Source: Myxococcota bacterium
Lineage (GTDB): Bacteria; Myxococcota_A; Polyangia; Polyangiales; Houyiibacteriaceae
DNA: 64,000 bases
NCBI GenBank assembly: GCA_028284955.1
Contig: JANQQS010000139.1
Span: 1 to 64,000 of the forward strand
Reading direction: 5' to 3'
Of this stretch, positions 52,801-61,830 are shown piece by piece (the stretch's first letter is position 1; every line of letters begins with the position of its first letter). A program made the translations under genes and the position numbers. The notes under the pieces are model-generated. The model was not told the DNA's origin. It made no database searches and saw nothing but the letters and a program-made list of their open reading frames with translations.

Positions 52801-53110
52801 GACGTCGAATACACCCCTCGACCGCGAGCGCGGCTGCGGTGAGCGTCCCGGCTTCGAGAAACCCCCGACGGGTCATCCCCGAAACGCCAGGCCCGCTGAC
52901 ATCAGGCGAAGCCATCGAATCCGGCGCCGCCGGCTTGGCGAGGGAGTCCGCCGAGACGAAATCCGAAGCTTGCAAGAATCCGCCCGGGTGTTCTGCCTCC
53001 GCGCGCTCTCGTCGCTCGTCTTCCGACAACTCTTTCTCCTGCAGGCTCCGCCACATCGAAGGGAGTGCGCCTTTCGGATCTGAGAACGTATATCGTTTTC
53101 GTCGACTCAT
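49802..53110 (-). CDS. actB: Alternative complex III subunit ActB (molybdopterin-type fold fused to Fe-S protein)
   Basis: The ATG at 53110 overlaps the actA stop (ATGA) and gives 1102 residues. Near residue 77 is [12 protein letters not shown], a twin-arginine-like motif placed after a soluble lead. The large domain (~90-800) has the molybdopterin oxidoreductase fold but, as in all ActB proteins, no cofactor is expected. The Fe-S domain (~820-1040) has four Cys groups: [41 protein letters not shown] and the CSYCVQ/CQQAC pair. It carries electrons towards the haems of ActA and ActE. Confidence 0.96.
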   Translation of the reverse strand: MSRRKRYTFSDPKGALPSMWRSLQEKELSEDERRERAEAEHPGGFLQASDFVSADSLAKPAAPDSMASPDVSGPGVSGMTRRGFLEAGTLTAAALAVEGCIRRPEEKILPYAKQPEYVVPGRPLHFATSLPHPSGDALGVLVTCHEGRPTKVEGNPDHPASLGRTDAYAQASVWDLYDPDRSHRPARKKSEGSLSESTYQKFDAALEAMVRKHRGDQGAGLCFLSEPTSSPSFIRLRSSIRAVLPKARFFTHAAVHDDNAREGAKIAFGQDAIAFVEYAQARVIVSFDADFLSSGVASVRNGQGFGQGRRLGSSRDNMSRLYVVEGTFSVTGAMADHRLRTPARDVGTVLLALAKRLVESGKLEMPGLASSIQKQNTSEVDSAWVDAAVKDLLAHRGLAPIVVGPRQPPYVHALAHALNVALGNHSGCMRLYAPADAERNRDGDLKTLIPALRSASSLVILGGNPAFDAPADLGLPSALKRDGLTSIHLATHRNETSKLCEWHVPEAHPFEAWGDSRCFDGTVAVQQPLIAPLWGGRSAIEILATFAGESSTRGHKIVRQTMRESFFSGLDFEQRWRSALHAGVVGQDPSARVAPMATRDDAISNSIQGRTPSQGALGARNLEVQFVPSAALFDGRYANNPWLLELPDPMTKMVWDNAAIVSKKTRDALGLRDGQIVRLSDASGRAVEIPVMALPGHADYSVTLHIGWGRRDSGRYGTKQVRRSVVPEPNTETGGFNVYPLRARKSLDFSDGYSLDPLPKQYDLVQTQTHASMEGRPIAIDATLAEYRKEPDFASFRTVEFVNTPPLWEEVDYNDGHKWGMTIDLTSCTGCNACVVACQSENNIPVVGKREVKRGREMSWLRIDRYFVGDDEDSPAVSLQPVACQHCEEAPCENVCPVNATAHSPEGLNDMAYNRCIGTRYCANNCPYKVRRFNYLDWHSKLEDPFAMHGKFSETRKMQFNPNVTVRSRGVMEKCSYCVQRIEEARYAAKREQRAIGDNEIVTACQQACSTGSIVFGDLNNPKSRVARLARTDRRYKLLAEVGTQPRTTYLAKIRNPSPTLPGTSGAKAKTPHATQGSMQQPKVAAKTETAATKQQVKGSHR

Positions 53111-53745
53111 CGATGGCACCCCGAGCAGTGCTCCGGCGGATGGACTGCGGCAACGCGTTCATCCAGCTGGGCCATCCAGTGTTCGTCGGGCTCCCACGTC
53201 ATGTTTGTCACCTCGTCAACCGGCCGTAAGTTCGGGCCCGGGTTTCGGTGACACTCGAGACACCACCCCATGCCGATGGGTTCTTCCACGGCCACGACCT
53301 CCGCTTGGTCCATACGGCCGTGGCAACTGACGCAGCCCACGCCCGCAGCAACGTGCACGCTGTGGTTGAAGTATGCGTGGTCCGGAACTTTGTGAACTCG
53401 AACCCAAGGAACCGACTTCCCACTGGCCCAGCTTTCCCGCACGGGGGCCAGGCGAGCGGATTCGGGGTGCACGATGGCGTGACAGCCCATGCACGTCTGA
53501 GTTGGCGGCACATTGGCTTCGTGGGACTGCTCCACGCTCGAGTGGCAGTAGCGGCAGTCCATCCCGAGCTCGCCGACATGCAGACGATGGCTGTAGGGGA
53601 CGGGTTGTTTGGGTGCGTAGCCGACCTGCAAGTTCTTCGGGGAGAAGTAGTACCAGATCCCGAAGGTCGCTACGCCGCCGGCCACAAAGACCACTGCGCC
53701 AAGCACCAGCGGCAATAAGTTAAGCTCGCGAGGAAAGATTTGCAT
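53107..53745 (-). CDS. actA: Alternative complex III subunit ActA (penta-haem cytochrome c)
   Basis: The 212-residue protein has one N-terminal membrane segment (LLPLVLGAVVFVAGGVATFG) and five haem motifs (CRYCH, CMGCH, CVSCH, CLECH, CSGCH), matching the penta-haem ActA. It is the first gene of the island. The only large intergenic gap for a promoter is upstream of it. It receives electrons from ActB and passes them to ActE or the oxidase. Confidence 0.96.
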   Translation of the reverse strand: MQIFPRELNLLPLVLGAVVFVAGGVATFGIWYYFSPKNLQVGYAPKQPVPYSHRLHVGELGMDCRYCHSSVEQSHEANVPPTQTCMGCHAIVHPESARLAPVRESWASGKSVPWVRVHKVPDHAYFNHSVHVAAGVGCVSCHGRMDQAEVVAVEEPIGMGWCLECHRNPGPNLRPVDEVTNMTWEPDEHWMAQLDERVAAVHPPEHCSGCHR

Positions 53746-54069
53746 GGTGTTCGAGGGGAGCCCCTGCCGCCGCCCTTGTAGAGGAATGCACCTCGATGCA
53801 CAAGTAGTCAGCTGGGTGAACCCGCACGTTATATCATCGCTCGTGCGACAGCGGAGCCTGACCAGCGATTAGTTTCTGATGAAGGCTGCGTCAAGGTTTT
53901 GTGCGCGATAGCCGAGACGATCTCCGTGAACAGTTTCCCTACACCAGAGGACATCGGTAGAGCCAAAATTGATACCCAGACTTTCGCGCAGATTCAGTGA
54001 TACCGTCATCTGCGGAACGTCATCACGACGTGTTCGCGTTATCCGGTCGAAAAAAGTTAGAATCGTTTT
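53746..54069. other. Divergent intergenic region of actA and the Ser/Thr kinase
   Basis: About 324 bp with lower GC than its flanks. It must hold the promoter of the whole act-cox island and that of the kinase. I see no unambiguous -35/-10 pair, sigma-54 site or known operator. A 147-codon minus-strand frame crossing it is the antisense of the kinase gene. Confidence 0.45.
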
Positions 54070-56094
54070 GTGCAGAGTCTGCCGCCGCCCGCGCCTCCTC
54101 CTCCGCAACCCAATACGCAGTTTGACCGCTTCACGCTGATCGACCGCATCGCGGTGGGGGGAATGGCCGAGGTCTTTCGGGCGTCCGAGCCGCGCGGAGC
54201 GGGCGAACCTCGGGTGGTGGTGATCAAGCGAATGCTTCCCTACATCGCCGCGGAAGCTGGTGCCTCCGATATGTTTGAGGCCGAAGCGCGCCTCGGCGCC
54301 CTGGTTCAACACGAGAACGTCGTTCAGGTGTTCGGCTTAGGCACGGTCGATGGCCAGCCGTATCTCACGTTGGAGTACGTGCAGGGATGCGACCTGTGGA
54401 GACTCACGCGATGGCTCACTCGCGAAGGACAGAAACTGCGCACGGAGCTGTCGGTTCACCTGGTCCGTCAGCTTCTGTCGGGACTCGACGCGGTTCATCG
54501 CGCGAGCGCCAACGGCCGCGAAGTCGGCCTCGTGCATCGAGACGTAAGCCCCTCGAATGTGCTCCTTTCGGTATACGGCGAAGTCAAACTCGGCGATTTC
54601 GGAATCGCGCGCGCACGCTTGCAAGAACATTTCCCGAAACAACCACTCGGGGAACGCGCCAAGGGCAAACTCGGATACCTGGCGCCAGAAACGGTCACAG
54701 GCCTTGAACCGGACCAGCATACCGACGTGTTTTCGGCGGGCGTGATCATGGCTGAGTTGCTCATGGGTCGACCGCTCTTCGCTGGGGGCAGCGAGCTCGC
54801 TGTTTTGCTGGCTATCCGCGATGCGAAAATCGGCGCGTTCAAGGAGATCATGGGAGGGCTTCCGGAGGGCCTTGGCGATGCGGTGGTCGATGCTCTGGCG
54901 AAAGACCGGTCTGACCGCGTCTCATCCGCCGCCGAGCTCAGACAACGACTCGCCGTCTATGAAACCACTCCCTCCGAGGCACTCAAACGAGAGCTCGGCG
55001 AACTCGTCACTCGAGCGATGGGGTTTGGCGCGGAAACATCGTCTCAAGCCACGCCGCTCCATGCTGGGCTGCCACCGGGTGCGGACGGACCGGCGCCCAC
55101 CCCGCTCGTGTCGCAGCAACTCGAGACCACCCCCATCACCACGGAGTTGCCAGTCGTGGAGTACCGCGTGCGAACCGGCAACGGCGCCGACGTTCAAGGA
55201 CGGTCGTTCGCTCAGGTGATCGAAATGATCGCGACCGGACGCATCGGGCTCGAGGACCAAGTGAGCATTGGCGGCGGAGGTTTTCGCAAGATGTCGGAGA
55301 TCACCGAACTGCGACGGCATCTCCCCTCATCGAGCCTTACTCCCATTACCCGCGAAGCGCCTCAGCCCGACGACGCGCATGAGCAGTACGACCTCGAGGA
55401 TGGAGGCTTTGTACGCGCGCTGGCCCAGTCGGTTGTGCATCGACAAACGGGACTGTGGCTGTGTGAGCAGGGCGAGATCCGAAAGGAAGTGTACGTCAAG
55501 AACGGGACCCCGGAGTTCGTGACGAGCAATCTCGCCGGCGAGCTGCTCGGCGAGTACTTGGTCCGGCAACAAGTCATTTCGCGCGCCGAACTTGATATGG
55601 CGCTGGCGGTAATGCCTCGTTTCGAAGGACGGCTCGGGGACACCTTCGTCGCGCTAGGGCTTGTGGAGCCCGTCCATCTCTTCCGGCATATCGCCAACCA
55701 AGTGCGGGACAAGCTCATCGACCTTTTTTTGTGGAAGCGAGGCCTCGCCGCGTTCTATCCGGGCGTTCCCGCTCCACCGAGCGGATTTCCTCTCGGACTT
55801 CGGCCTTGGCAAATCCTCGATGAAGGAATTCGACAGCGATTTGAAGCAGGTCTCGAAGACGAACGCTTTCGTGCTCGCATGACCGATGGTTTGGTTCGTG
55901 CACCCTTCCCGCCGCATCTTCTCGAGAGTTCTGGTTTGCCATATCCCGCGCGGCAGCTCATAGAGTCGCTGTCTACGCCGAGGCCGCTTTTGGACATCAT
56001 TGAGGAGTTTGAAAAACCGGGCGATGCGAACCGCGGATACCGGCTGATTCTGCTGCTCTTGCATCTCGGCGCGGTCCGCTGGGAAGCTCGTTAG
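54070..56094 (+). CDS. Ser/Thr protein kinase with GYF_2-like and DUF4388-type domains
   Basis: The GTG start opens a Pro-rich lead, then a kinase domain (~18-295): Gly loop IAVGGMAEVFRA, Lys in VVIKRML, catalytic loop HRDVSPSNVLL (the Lys usual two residues after Asp is Ser), DFGIAR, YLAPE. Residues ~360-415 look like a GYF_2-type module (VEYRVRTGNGADVQGRSFAQ). The ~445-560 region matches DUF4388 (GFVRALAQSVVHRQTGLWLC, GELLGEYLVRQQVISRAELD), common in myxobacterial signalling. The kinase is cytosolic with no membrane span. The HRDxSPxN loop is usual in myxobacterial kinases. Confidence 0.9.
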   Translation: MQSLPPPAPPPPQPNTQFDRFTLIDRIAVGGMAEVFRASEPRGAGEPRVVVIKRMLPYIAAEAGASDMFEAEARLGALVQHENVVQVFGLGTVDGQPYLTLEYVQGCDLWRLTRWLTREGQKLRTELSVHLVRQLLSGLDAVHRASANGREVGLVHRDVSPSNVLLSVYGEVKLGDFGIARARLQEHFPKQPLGERAKGKLGYLAPETVTGLEPDQHTDVFSAGVIMAELLMGRPLFAGGSELAVLLAIRDAKIGAFKEIMGGLPEGLGDAVVDALAKDRSDRVSSAAELRQRLAVYETTPSEALKRELGELVTRAMGFGAETSSQATPLHAGLPPGADGPAPTPLVSQQLETTPITTELPVVEYRVRTGNGADVQGRSFAQVIEMIATGRIGLEDQVSIGGGGFRKMSEITELRRHLPSSSLTPITREAPQPDDAHEQYDLEDGGFVRALAQSVVHRQTGLWLCEQGEIRKEVYVKNGTPEFVTSNLAGELLGEYLVRQQVISRAELDMALAVMPRFEGRLGDTFVALGLVEPVHLFRHIANQVRDKLIDLFLWKRGLAAFYPGVPAPPSGFPLGLRPWQILDEGIRQRFEAGLEDERFRARMTDGLVRAPFPPHLLESSGLPYPARQLIESLSTPRPLLDIIEEFEKPGDANRGYRLILLLLHLGAVRWEAR

Positions 56095-56116
56095 AGTCGC
56101 CTTGACGTACCCCTCT

Positions 56117-56133
56117 GCGGACTGCTAGTCCGC
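56117..56133 (+). terminator. Short hairpin between the kinase gene and serA
   Basis: GCGGACT-GCT-AGTCCGC is a perfect 7-bp stem with a 3-base loop, 22 bp past the kinase stop. No U-tract follows, so termination is uncertain. A second stem (TTGGGC/GCCCAA) lies just before the serA ribosome site. Confidence 0.4.
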
Positions 56134-56194
56134 CGCCGATCGCGTTCGTTCCTTCCTCTACGCCTTGGGCGCTTGAGAGCCCAAAGGAGGCGGC

Positions 56195-57787
56195 ATGTCG
56201 AAAAATAAGGTACTTGTCTCGGACAAGCTGAGCGAATCCGGGTTGAAGGTGTTGCAGGACGCGCCCAACGTGGAGTGCGACTACCGGCCGGGGCTCAGCG
56301 AAGACGAGCTCTGCAACATCATCGGCGAGTATTCGGGGCTGATTATCCGCAGCGCGACCAAAGTCACGGCGCGCGTGATCGAGCACGCAAACTCTCTGAA
56401 GGTGGTCGGTCGCGCCGGCATCGGCGTAGACAATGTGGATATTCCCGCGGCGAGCCGACGCGGTATCGTCGTCATGAACACCCCCACCGGCAACGCCGTC
56501 ACGACGGCGGAACACGCACTCTCGCTTCTCTGTTCGCTCGCGCGAAACATTCCTCAGGCGGTCGCGTCGACCCGCGGAGGAAAATGGGAGAAGAGTAAGT
56601 TCCAAGGACGGGAACTCGCGAACAAGACGCTCGGCATCATAGGGCTAGGAAACATCGGACGCATCGTCGCCGACCGAGCCCAAGGTCTGAAGATGAAAGT
56701 GATCGCGTCGGACCCAGTCGTCGCCAAAGAAAAAGCTGCGCAGCTTGGCGTCGAACTCGTAGACTTGGAGACCTTGTTCGGTCGCGCAGACTTTATTTCT
56801 GTGCACACGCCGCTCACGCCGGAGACCAAGCACCTGATCAACGACGGCGCCTTCGAGCGGATGAAGAACGATGTGCTGCTGGTCAACGCAGCCCGCGGTG
56901 GCGTGGTCGACGAAGAGGCCCTCGCGCGAGCGGTGGAGGCCGGCAAAATCGGCGGGGCCGCGCTCGACGTGTATGAGAAAGAGCCGGTGCAGCCTGAAAA
57001 CCCGGTTTTGAAATCAAGCCGCATCCTGTGCACGCCGCACCTTGGTGCGTCGACAAAAGAAGCGCAGGAACGAGTCGCGGTCGAGATCGCCCAACAAGCG
57101 ATTCAATACCTCGCAGATGGAACGATCACCAACGCAGTCAACGTTCCGTCTCTGGCCGCAGACCTCGCAGAACAACTTCAGCCCTTTCAACAGGTCGCAT
57201 CGAGACTCGGCGCGCTACTCAGCCAACTCGAGTCGGTCGAAGTGCGCGAGTTTCGCGTAACCTGTACCGGCACCGCAGCTGAACTCGGGGTCACCCCGAT
57301 CGCGCGCGCGGCGCTCGCTGGCTACCTCGAGCGACACGTCGATCAACCGATCAATCCGATCAGCGCACCCTTCGAGGCCGAAGCCCGCGGGATTCGTCTG
57401 GCGGAAGTCAAAGAATCGCCGATCCGGGGCTACGTGAGCTCCGTGCGGGTGACCATCACGGGAGACAAAGGCATCCACACGGCGACCGGCGCGGTTGGAC
57501 AGAAAGGCGAACCACGGCTGGTGGGCCTCGATGGCTACGAAGTCGAGGCTGTGATGGAAGGCACAGTGCTTGTGGTTCGCAACGAAGACCGACCCGGAGT
57601 CATCGGAGCAGTGGGAAGCGAACTCGGCAAACGAGGAATCAACGTCTCCTACATGCAAGTTGGCCTCGACGAAGGGAGCGGTCAGGCGGTTGCCCTGTGG
57701 AACGTGGACACCGAAGTGCCCACGGACACCCTCGACGTGCTGCGCAAACTTGAGAACCTGAGCTCGGTACGCTGCGTCGTACTCTGA
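56195..57787 (+). CDS. serA: D-3-phosphoglycerate dehydrogenase (long form with ACT domain)
   Basis: An AAAGGAGG ribosome site lies 5 bp before the ATG. The 530 residues show the substrate domain (KVLVSDKLSESGLKVLQ), the Rossmann motif (GIIGLGNIGRIVADRAQG), the catalytic set (VNAARGGVVDEEAL, HLGASTKEAQERVA) and ALDVYEKEP. An intervening domain (~320-450) and a C-terminal ACT domain (NEDRPGVIGAVGSELGKRGI) complete the long form, which is usually inhibited by L-serine. It begins serine synthesis from 3-phosphoglycerate. Confidence 0.97.
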   Translation: MSKNKVLVSDKLSESGLKVLQDAPNVECDYRPGLSEDELCNIIGEYSGLIIRSATKVTARVIEHANSLKVVGRAGIGVDNVDIPAASRRGIVVMNTPTGNAVTTAEHALSLLCSLARNIPQAVASTRGGKWEKSKFQGRELANKTLGIIGLGNIGRIVADRAQGLKMKVIASDPVVAKEKAAQLGVELVDLETLFGRADFISVHTPLTPETKHLINDGAFERMKNDVLLVNAARGGVVDEEALARAVEAGKIGGAALDVYEKEPVQPENPVLKSSRILCTPHLGASTKEAQERVAVEIAQQAIQYLADGTITNAVNVPSLAADLAEQLQPFQQVASRLGALLSQLESVEVREFRVTCTGTAAELGVTPIARAALAGYLERHVDQPINPISAPFEAEARGIRLAEVKESPIRGYVSSVRVTITGDKGIHTATGAVGQKGEPRLVGLDGYEVEAVMEGTVLVVRNEDRPGVIGAVGSELGKRGINVSYMQVGLDEGSGQAVALWNVDTEVPTDTLDVLRKLENLSSVRCVVL

Positions 57788-57810
57788 ACACTCCCGACGC
57801 GTGGTAACCG

Positions 57811-59166
57811 ATGAGTGTGCCCCCCACTCCGCGTGCGCTGAGTCCCTCGAGGGACCGCGCACATGCCGCTCGACTGCCGCTCTCCCCGCCGCACGGGATG
57901 AGGGATATCCTCCCCGTCGACGCAGCGGCGAGAAATCATCTTACCGCGCGCCTCGTCGAATGCTTTGGACGCTACGGCTACGACCTCGTGACCACGCCAC
58001 CCTTCGAGCACGCCGATATTCTCGAACGAGGTATGGAGACCGTGGACCGGCGTGACGTGGTGCGCTTTGTCGAACCCGGGAGCGGCGAGGTTGCGTTGCT
58101 GCGCCCAGACATCACGCCGCAGATCGCGCGCATGGTCGCGACCAGACTGAGAGAGCACCCTCTCCCCTGTCGCCTTGCGTATTGTGGGACAGTCATTCGC
58201 AGGCGTAGAGGTCGAGCGCGTCGACGTCACCAAGCTACCCACGCCGGCATTGAGTGCATCGGTCTCGCTGGCGTCCAAGGAGACACCGAGGTCATCGAAC
58301 TGGCCGGAACGGTCTGCCGAGCGGTAGGCCTTCGTGACTTCCGTATCGAGTTGCGCCACGCGCGCATCAGCCAGCGCGCGCTCAAAGTACTGCCCGAACG
58401 AATTCGCTCGACGGTCGCCGACCTCGTGAGAGAGAAAGACGAGGCAGGGATCCACGCCATTCTTGCAAACGCGCGCGTCGCCGCCGCAGACCGAAAAGCC
58501 GTATTGAGCTTGGTCAACCTCTACGGAGGGGCAAAAAAAACACTATCCAAGGCCCGCCGGTTGCTTCGAGGAGCGCACGCCAAGGCGGAACTCGACCACT
58601 TGTCCGACGTCATCGACGCGCTTTCCGCCGCGGGATTCGAATCTCACCTCGACCTCGACCTCGCGGAAACCCGCGGCCAGGCCTACTACACCGGAATAAG
58701 CTTTGCGGTGCTCTCAACCGGCCCCGGCGAGCCGGTCGCAACCGGGGGTCGATATGACGACCTGCTGGCCCGCTATGACCGCGCCGCGCCGGCCACTGGT
58801 TTTTCCTTGGACGTGGACAATCTCGACTGGGCGCTCGAGTCCGCCAATGTCCCGATGGAGGCCAATTTGCCTTTGCGGGTGGTCTTGATGGGCCCTCGGG
58901 GCGACGCCGATTGCGGCGATCTCGCGCAAGAGCTTCGCGCCCACGCGACCCAGGTCGCTCGATGGGAAGGAACGTCCCGAGCCGCCGCCCTGGCGTACGC
59001 ATCGGCCTGGGCGTACGATGCGGTTCTGTCTCGCGGAAAAGCCGGCGTTCGGGCGACCCGCGTACGTGACGAACAAACTCGATCATTTGATCTACAACGC
59101 ACAGACGGACTCGACGCGCTGTCCGCATGGGCGAAACCGAATACGCGCGCCAGCGGGAGAACTTGA
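57811..59166 (+). CDS. hisZ: ATP phosphoribosyltransferase regulatory subunit (HisRS paralogue)
   Basis: The 451-residue protein has the class II synthetase core: HGMRDILP, motif 2 region LLRPDITPQIARMVATRL and RLAYCGTVIR, and motif 3-like TGGRYDDLLARYD. It lacks the HisRS signature residues and the anticodon-binding end, which fits HisZ. HisZ activates the short-form HisG in histidine synthesis; no hisG is in the window. The neighbouring purA follows the known hisZ-purA linkage. An 8-A run (AAAAAAAA) in codons ~239-242 is a possible slippage site. Confidence 0.9.
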   Translation: MSVPPTPRALSPSRDRAHAARLPLSPPHGMRDILPVDAAARNHLTARLVECFGRYGYDLVTTPPFEHADILERGMETVDRRDVVRFVEPGSGEVALLRPDITPQIARMVATRLREHPLPCRLAYCGTVIRRRRGRARRRHQATHAGIECIGLAGVQGDTEVIELAGTVCRAVGLRDFRIELRHARISQRALKVLPERIRSTVADLVREKDEAGIHAILANARVAAADRKAVLSLVNLYGGAKKTLSKARRLLRGAHAKAELDHLSDVIDALSAAGFESHLDLDLAETRGQAYYTGISFAVLSTGPGEPVATGGRYDDLLARYDRAAPATGFSLDVDNLDWALESANVPMEANLPLRVVLMGPRGDADCGDLAQELRAHATQVARWEGTSRAAALAYASAWAYDAVLSRGKAGVRATRVRDEQTRSFDLQRTDGLDALSAWAKPNTRASGRT

Positions 59167-60455
59167 TGCCTGCCGTCGTCGTCGTTGGCGCTCAATGGGG
59201 CGATGAAGGAAAAGGTAAGGTGGTCGACCTGTATGCGCGACACGCCGATGCAGTCGTGCGCTACGCGGGAGGCGCCAACGCCGGACATACGCTGGTCGTC
59301 GGTGGCGAGCAGGTCATTCTTCATCTCGTTCCGTCGGGAATCCTAAACGAGGAAACCGAATGCGTGGTGGCCCAGGGCACGGTGCTCGATCCCGACGTCC
59401 TGCTCGAGGAAATCGCGACTCTGGAAGCGAGAGGCATATCGGTCGCGTCAAGGCTTCATTTTTCGGAGCGAGCGCATGTTGTATTGCCGCACCACAAACT
59501 CATCGACTCGCTCCGGGAAAACAAGGCGGGCGCGATTGGGACCACCAAACGGGGCATTGGGCCGTGCTACGAAGACAAGGTTGCGCGCAGAGGCATTCGC
59601 TTGGGCGATCTGTTGCAGCCCAAAGAGCTGCGCTCACGCCTTGCGCGAAACATCGAAGCATGGCGCCCGGTGGCGGACGCGCTCGGCGGCACGCTCCCTG
59701 CGCCTGACGAAGTGGCCACCGCGTATGCAGCGCTGGGGCAGCGCCTGCGGCCATTTGTGTGCGACACCGCTCGGCTACTCTCCACGCTTCTTTCTCAAAA
59801 CAAGAATGTCATGCTCGAGGGAGCACAAGGCACGCTGCTGGACATCGATCACGGAACCTATCCTTTTGTCACGAGTTCGACGGCAGTGGCCGGCGGCGCC
59901 TGCAGCGGCGCGGGCATCGGTCCTACCGACATCGATGGTGTGGTGGGCATTGCCAAGGCCTACGCCACGAGGGTGGGCCATGGCCCCTTCCCCACCGAAC
60001 TCGAAAACGCGCTCGGGGAACGCTTGCGACAGGCCGGGTCCGAGTTCGGCGCAACGACCGGCCGTCCGCGACGCTGCGGCTGGTTCGATGCGCCAGCGCT
60101 GCGGCTGGCGGTTCGCGTCAACGGAATGACTCGCCTCGCGCTAACCAAGCTCGATGTACTTACCGGCATCGACCCAATCCAAATCTGCACTCACTATGAC
60201 GCGGACGGCCAACCGCTCTCCGAACCCTCATTCGACTCGATGCGCAGCGTGACGCCCGTCTACGAGAGCATGCCTGGATGGAGCCAAAGTCTTCGCGATT
60301 GCGCGACGATCGACGACCTGCCGGAACCCGCACGGGCCTACGTGCATCGCCTGGAGGAACTCGTCGGCTGTCCAATCTCTCTAGTCAGCGTCGGACCGGG
60401 TCGCGAACACTCGCTGGGCGAGGTCAACCCGTTCACGGAGCTCGGTCAACTCTAG
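59166..60455 (+). CDS. purA: Adenylosuccinate synthetase
   Basis: The ATG at 59166 overlaps the hisZ stop by one base (TGATG), so earlier in-frame ATGs are not needed. Signatures include VVGAQWGDEGKGKVVDLYA (P-loop and catalytic Asp), GGANAGHTLVV (catalytic His), GTTKRGIGPCYEDK and GRPRRCGWFD. The 429 residues fit the family. It converts IMP and aspartate, using GTP, to adenylosuccinate. Its TAG stop lies at the left end of a family B repeat. Confidence 0.97.
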   Translation: MPAVVVVGAQWGDEGKGKVVDLYARHADAVVRYAGGANAGHTLVVGGEQVILHLVPSGILNEETECVVAQGTVLDPDVLLEEIATLEARGISVASRLHFSERAHVVLPHHKLIDSLRENKAGAIGTTKRGIGPCYEDKVARRGIRLGDLLQPKELRSRLARNIEAWRPVADALGGTLPAPDEVATAYAALGQRLRPFVCDTARLLSTLLSQNKNVMLEGAQGTLLDIDHGTYPFVTSSTAVAGGACSGAGIGPTDIDGVVGIAKAYATRVGHGPFPTELENALGERLRQAGSEFGATTGRPRRCGWFDAPALRLAVRVNGMTRLALTKLDVLTGIDPIQICTHYDADGQPLSEPSFDSMRSVTPVYESMPGWSQSLRDCATIDDLPEPARAYVHRLEELVGCPISLVSVGPGREHSLGEVNPFTELGQL

Positions 60456-60618
60456 GAGGCTGGTGTCAAACGCTCCCGTCGGCTCGCTTGCGGCGGCAGG
60501 CCAGTCGCCGCCATCCCCTCACGCTCGAAAATGCTTCGGCATTTCCTCGGTTCGCGGACGCGACGACTGGCCTACCGGCGCTGCGCGTTCCTCGGTCCGC
60601 GTTTGACACCAGCCTCCT
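60454..60618. repeat. Family B inverted repeat, long copy with nested hairpins
   Basis: The ends AGGAGGCTGGTGTCAAACGC and GCGTTTGACACCAGCCTCCT are perfect 20-bp inverted repeats. Inside, AGGCCAGTCG pairs with CGACTGGCCT, and at the tip AAATGC-TTCG-GCATTT forms a stem with a UUCG loop. The whole 165 bp can fold into one long hairpin. It fills the gap between convergent purA and ridA and supplies stop codons to both. Confidence 0.9.
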
Positions 60619-61003
60619 AAACCGCTGCGATGAGATCGATCTCCACAAGTGCGCCGCGAGGCAGCTTGGCGACCTCGATGCATGCCCGCGCCGGCGGCGG
60701 CGCGCTTTCGAAAAACTCTCCGTAAACCTCGTTCACTGCTCCGAAATCGTCGAGGTTCATCAAATAGATCGTGGCTCTGACAGCGTTTCCGAAATCGGCG
60801 CCGGCTGCTTTCAGAACAGCTCTCAGATTCGTCATCACCTGACGTGTTTGACCCGCAACATCCTCCTTGTGCACGAGTTCTCCGGTCTCCGGGTCAAGAG
60901 GGATTTGGCCCGAACAAAACACCAGGTTTCCTGCCCGCACCGCCTGGGAGTAGGGGCCGATGGCGCGTGGCGCACGATCCGTGTGGATAGCTTTTCGATC
61001 CAT
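60617..61003 (-). CDS. ridA: RidA-family (YjgF/YER057c) enamine/imine deaminase
   Basis: The 128-residue protein has RidA motifs ([45 protein letters not shown], and catalytic Arg in [20 protein letters not shown]). It hydrolyses reactive enamines formed by PLP enzymes. The start at 61003 (MDRKAIHTD) is chosen; the open frame runs a further 9 codons. It is divergent from xthA, 44 bp apart. Confidence 0.93.
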   Translation of the reverse strand: MDRKAIHTDRAPRAIGPYSQAVRAGNLVFCSGQIPLDPETGELVHKEDVAGQTRQVMTNLRAVLKAAGADFGNAVRATIYLMNLDDFGAVNEVYGEFFESAPPPARACIEVAKLPRGALVEIDLIAAV

Positions 61004-61047
61004 AGCGGCCTGGTATACCACACCAAACATCCACTCCGAGGACTACC

Positions 61048-61830
61048 ATGATCATATCCTCCTGGAACCTAAACTCGGTGCGCGCGCGCCATAATCGACT
61101 CCTGAGCTGGCTTGAACGCAACGAGCCCGATGTGCTTTGTCTCCAAGAGCTGAAAGCAACAACAGAAAACTTCCCTGCCCTCGAGGTACGCCAGCGGGGG
61201 TACTACGCCGTCGTTCACGGCCAACGAACGTACAATGGTGTTGCGATCTTGAGTCGAACCGAACCCCAGGACGTGATCGTCGGCATGCCTGGAAGGGACG
61301 ACGACCAAGCTCGGCTTATCGGCGCAAAGATCAGCGGTATCCACGTCATCTGCGCTTATTTTCCCAACGGCGGGAATATGAAATCGGACAAATACCATTA
61401 CAAACTCGATTGGATGAAGCGCCTGCGCGCTCACCTCGAAGCTCATTTCGATCCGAGCCACGACAACGTCGTGCTGTGTGGCGACTACAACGTGGCGCCC
61501 TTTGATGACGATGTCGCCAGGCCCGACGAATGGGGAAACACCGTCCTTGCCCATCACACGGTTCGAACCGCGCTCGATGAGATTGCTGACTTCGGCCTAG
61601 ATGACGTGGTGCGCCCCTTTTTCCCGCGCGGCGGAATGCATACCTGGTGGGACTACCGAGGTATGGGGTTCGAACGCGGCAACGGGTTGCGGATCGATCA
61701 TATTTTCGCCACGCGCGACCTTGCCAAAACGACGGTCGGCGCGCGTGTAGACCGGACGGAACGCGAAGGAAAAGGCGCCTCGGATCACGCCCCTGTGCTT
61801 GCGGAATTCGATACGCCTTTCTCGTCGTAA
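61048..61830 (+). CDS. xthA: Exodeoxyribonuclease III
   Basis: The 260-residue protein has the endonuclease/exonuclease/phosphatase fold with ISSWNLNSVRARHNRLLSWL, LCLQELKATT (metal-binding Glu), GDYNVAPFDDDVARP (catalytic Asp/Asn) and GASDHAPVLAEF (Asp-His). It is an AP endonuclease and 3'-exonuclease of base excision repair. Its 3' end overlaps that of the convergent dehydrogenase gene by 46 bp. Confidence 0.95.
   Translation: MIISSWNLNSVRARHNRLLSWLERNEPDVLCLQELKATTENFPALEVRQRGYYAVVHGQRTYNGVAILSRTEPQDVIVGMPGRDDDQARLIGAKISGIHVICAYFPNGGNMKSDKYHYKLDWMKRLRAHLEAHFDPSHDNVVLCGDYNVAPFDDDVARPDEWGNTVLAHHTVRTALDEIADFGLDDVVRPFFPRGGMHTWWDYRGMGFERGNGLRIDHIFATRDLAKTTVGARVDRTEREGKGASDHAPVLAEFDTPFSS

Noticed and set aside
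51836-53083. 415-codon plus-strand ORF opposite actB
   Set aside because: It is the antisense of an intact, motif-complete actB gene, is rich in Arg, and shows no domain; a high-GC shadow frame.
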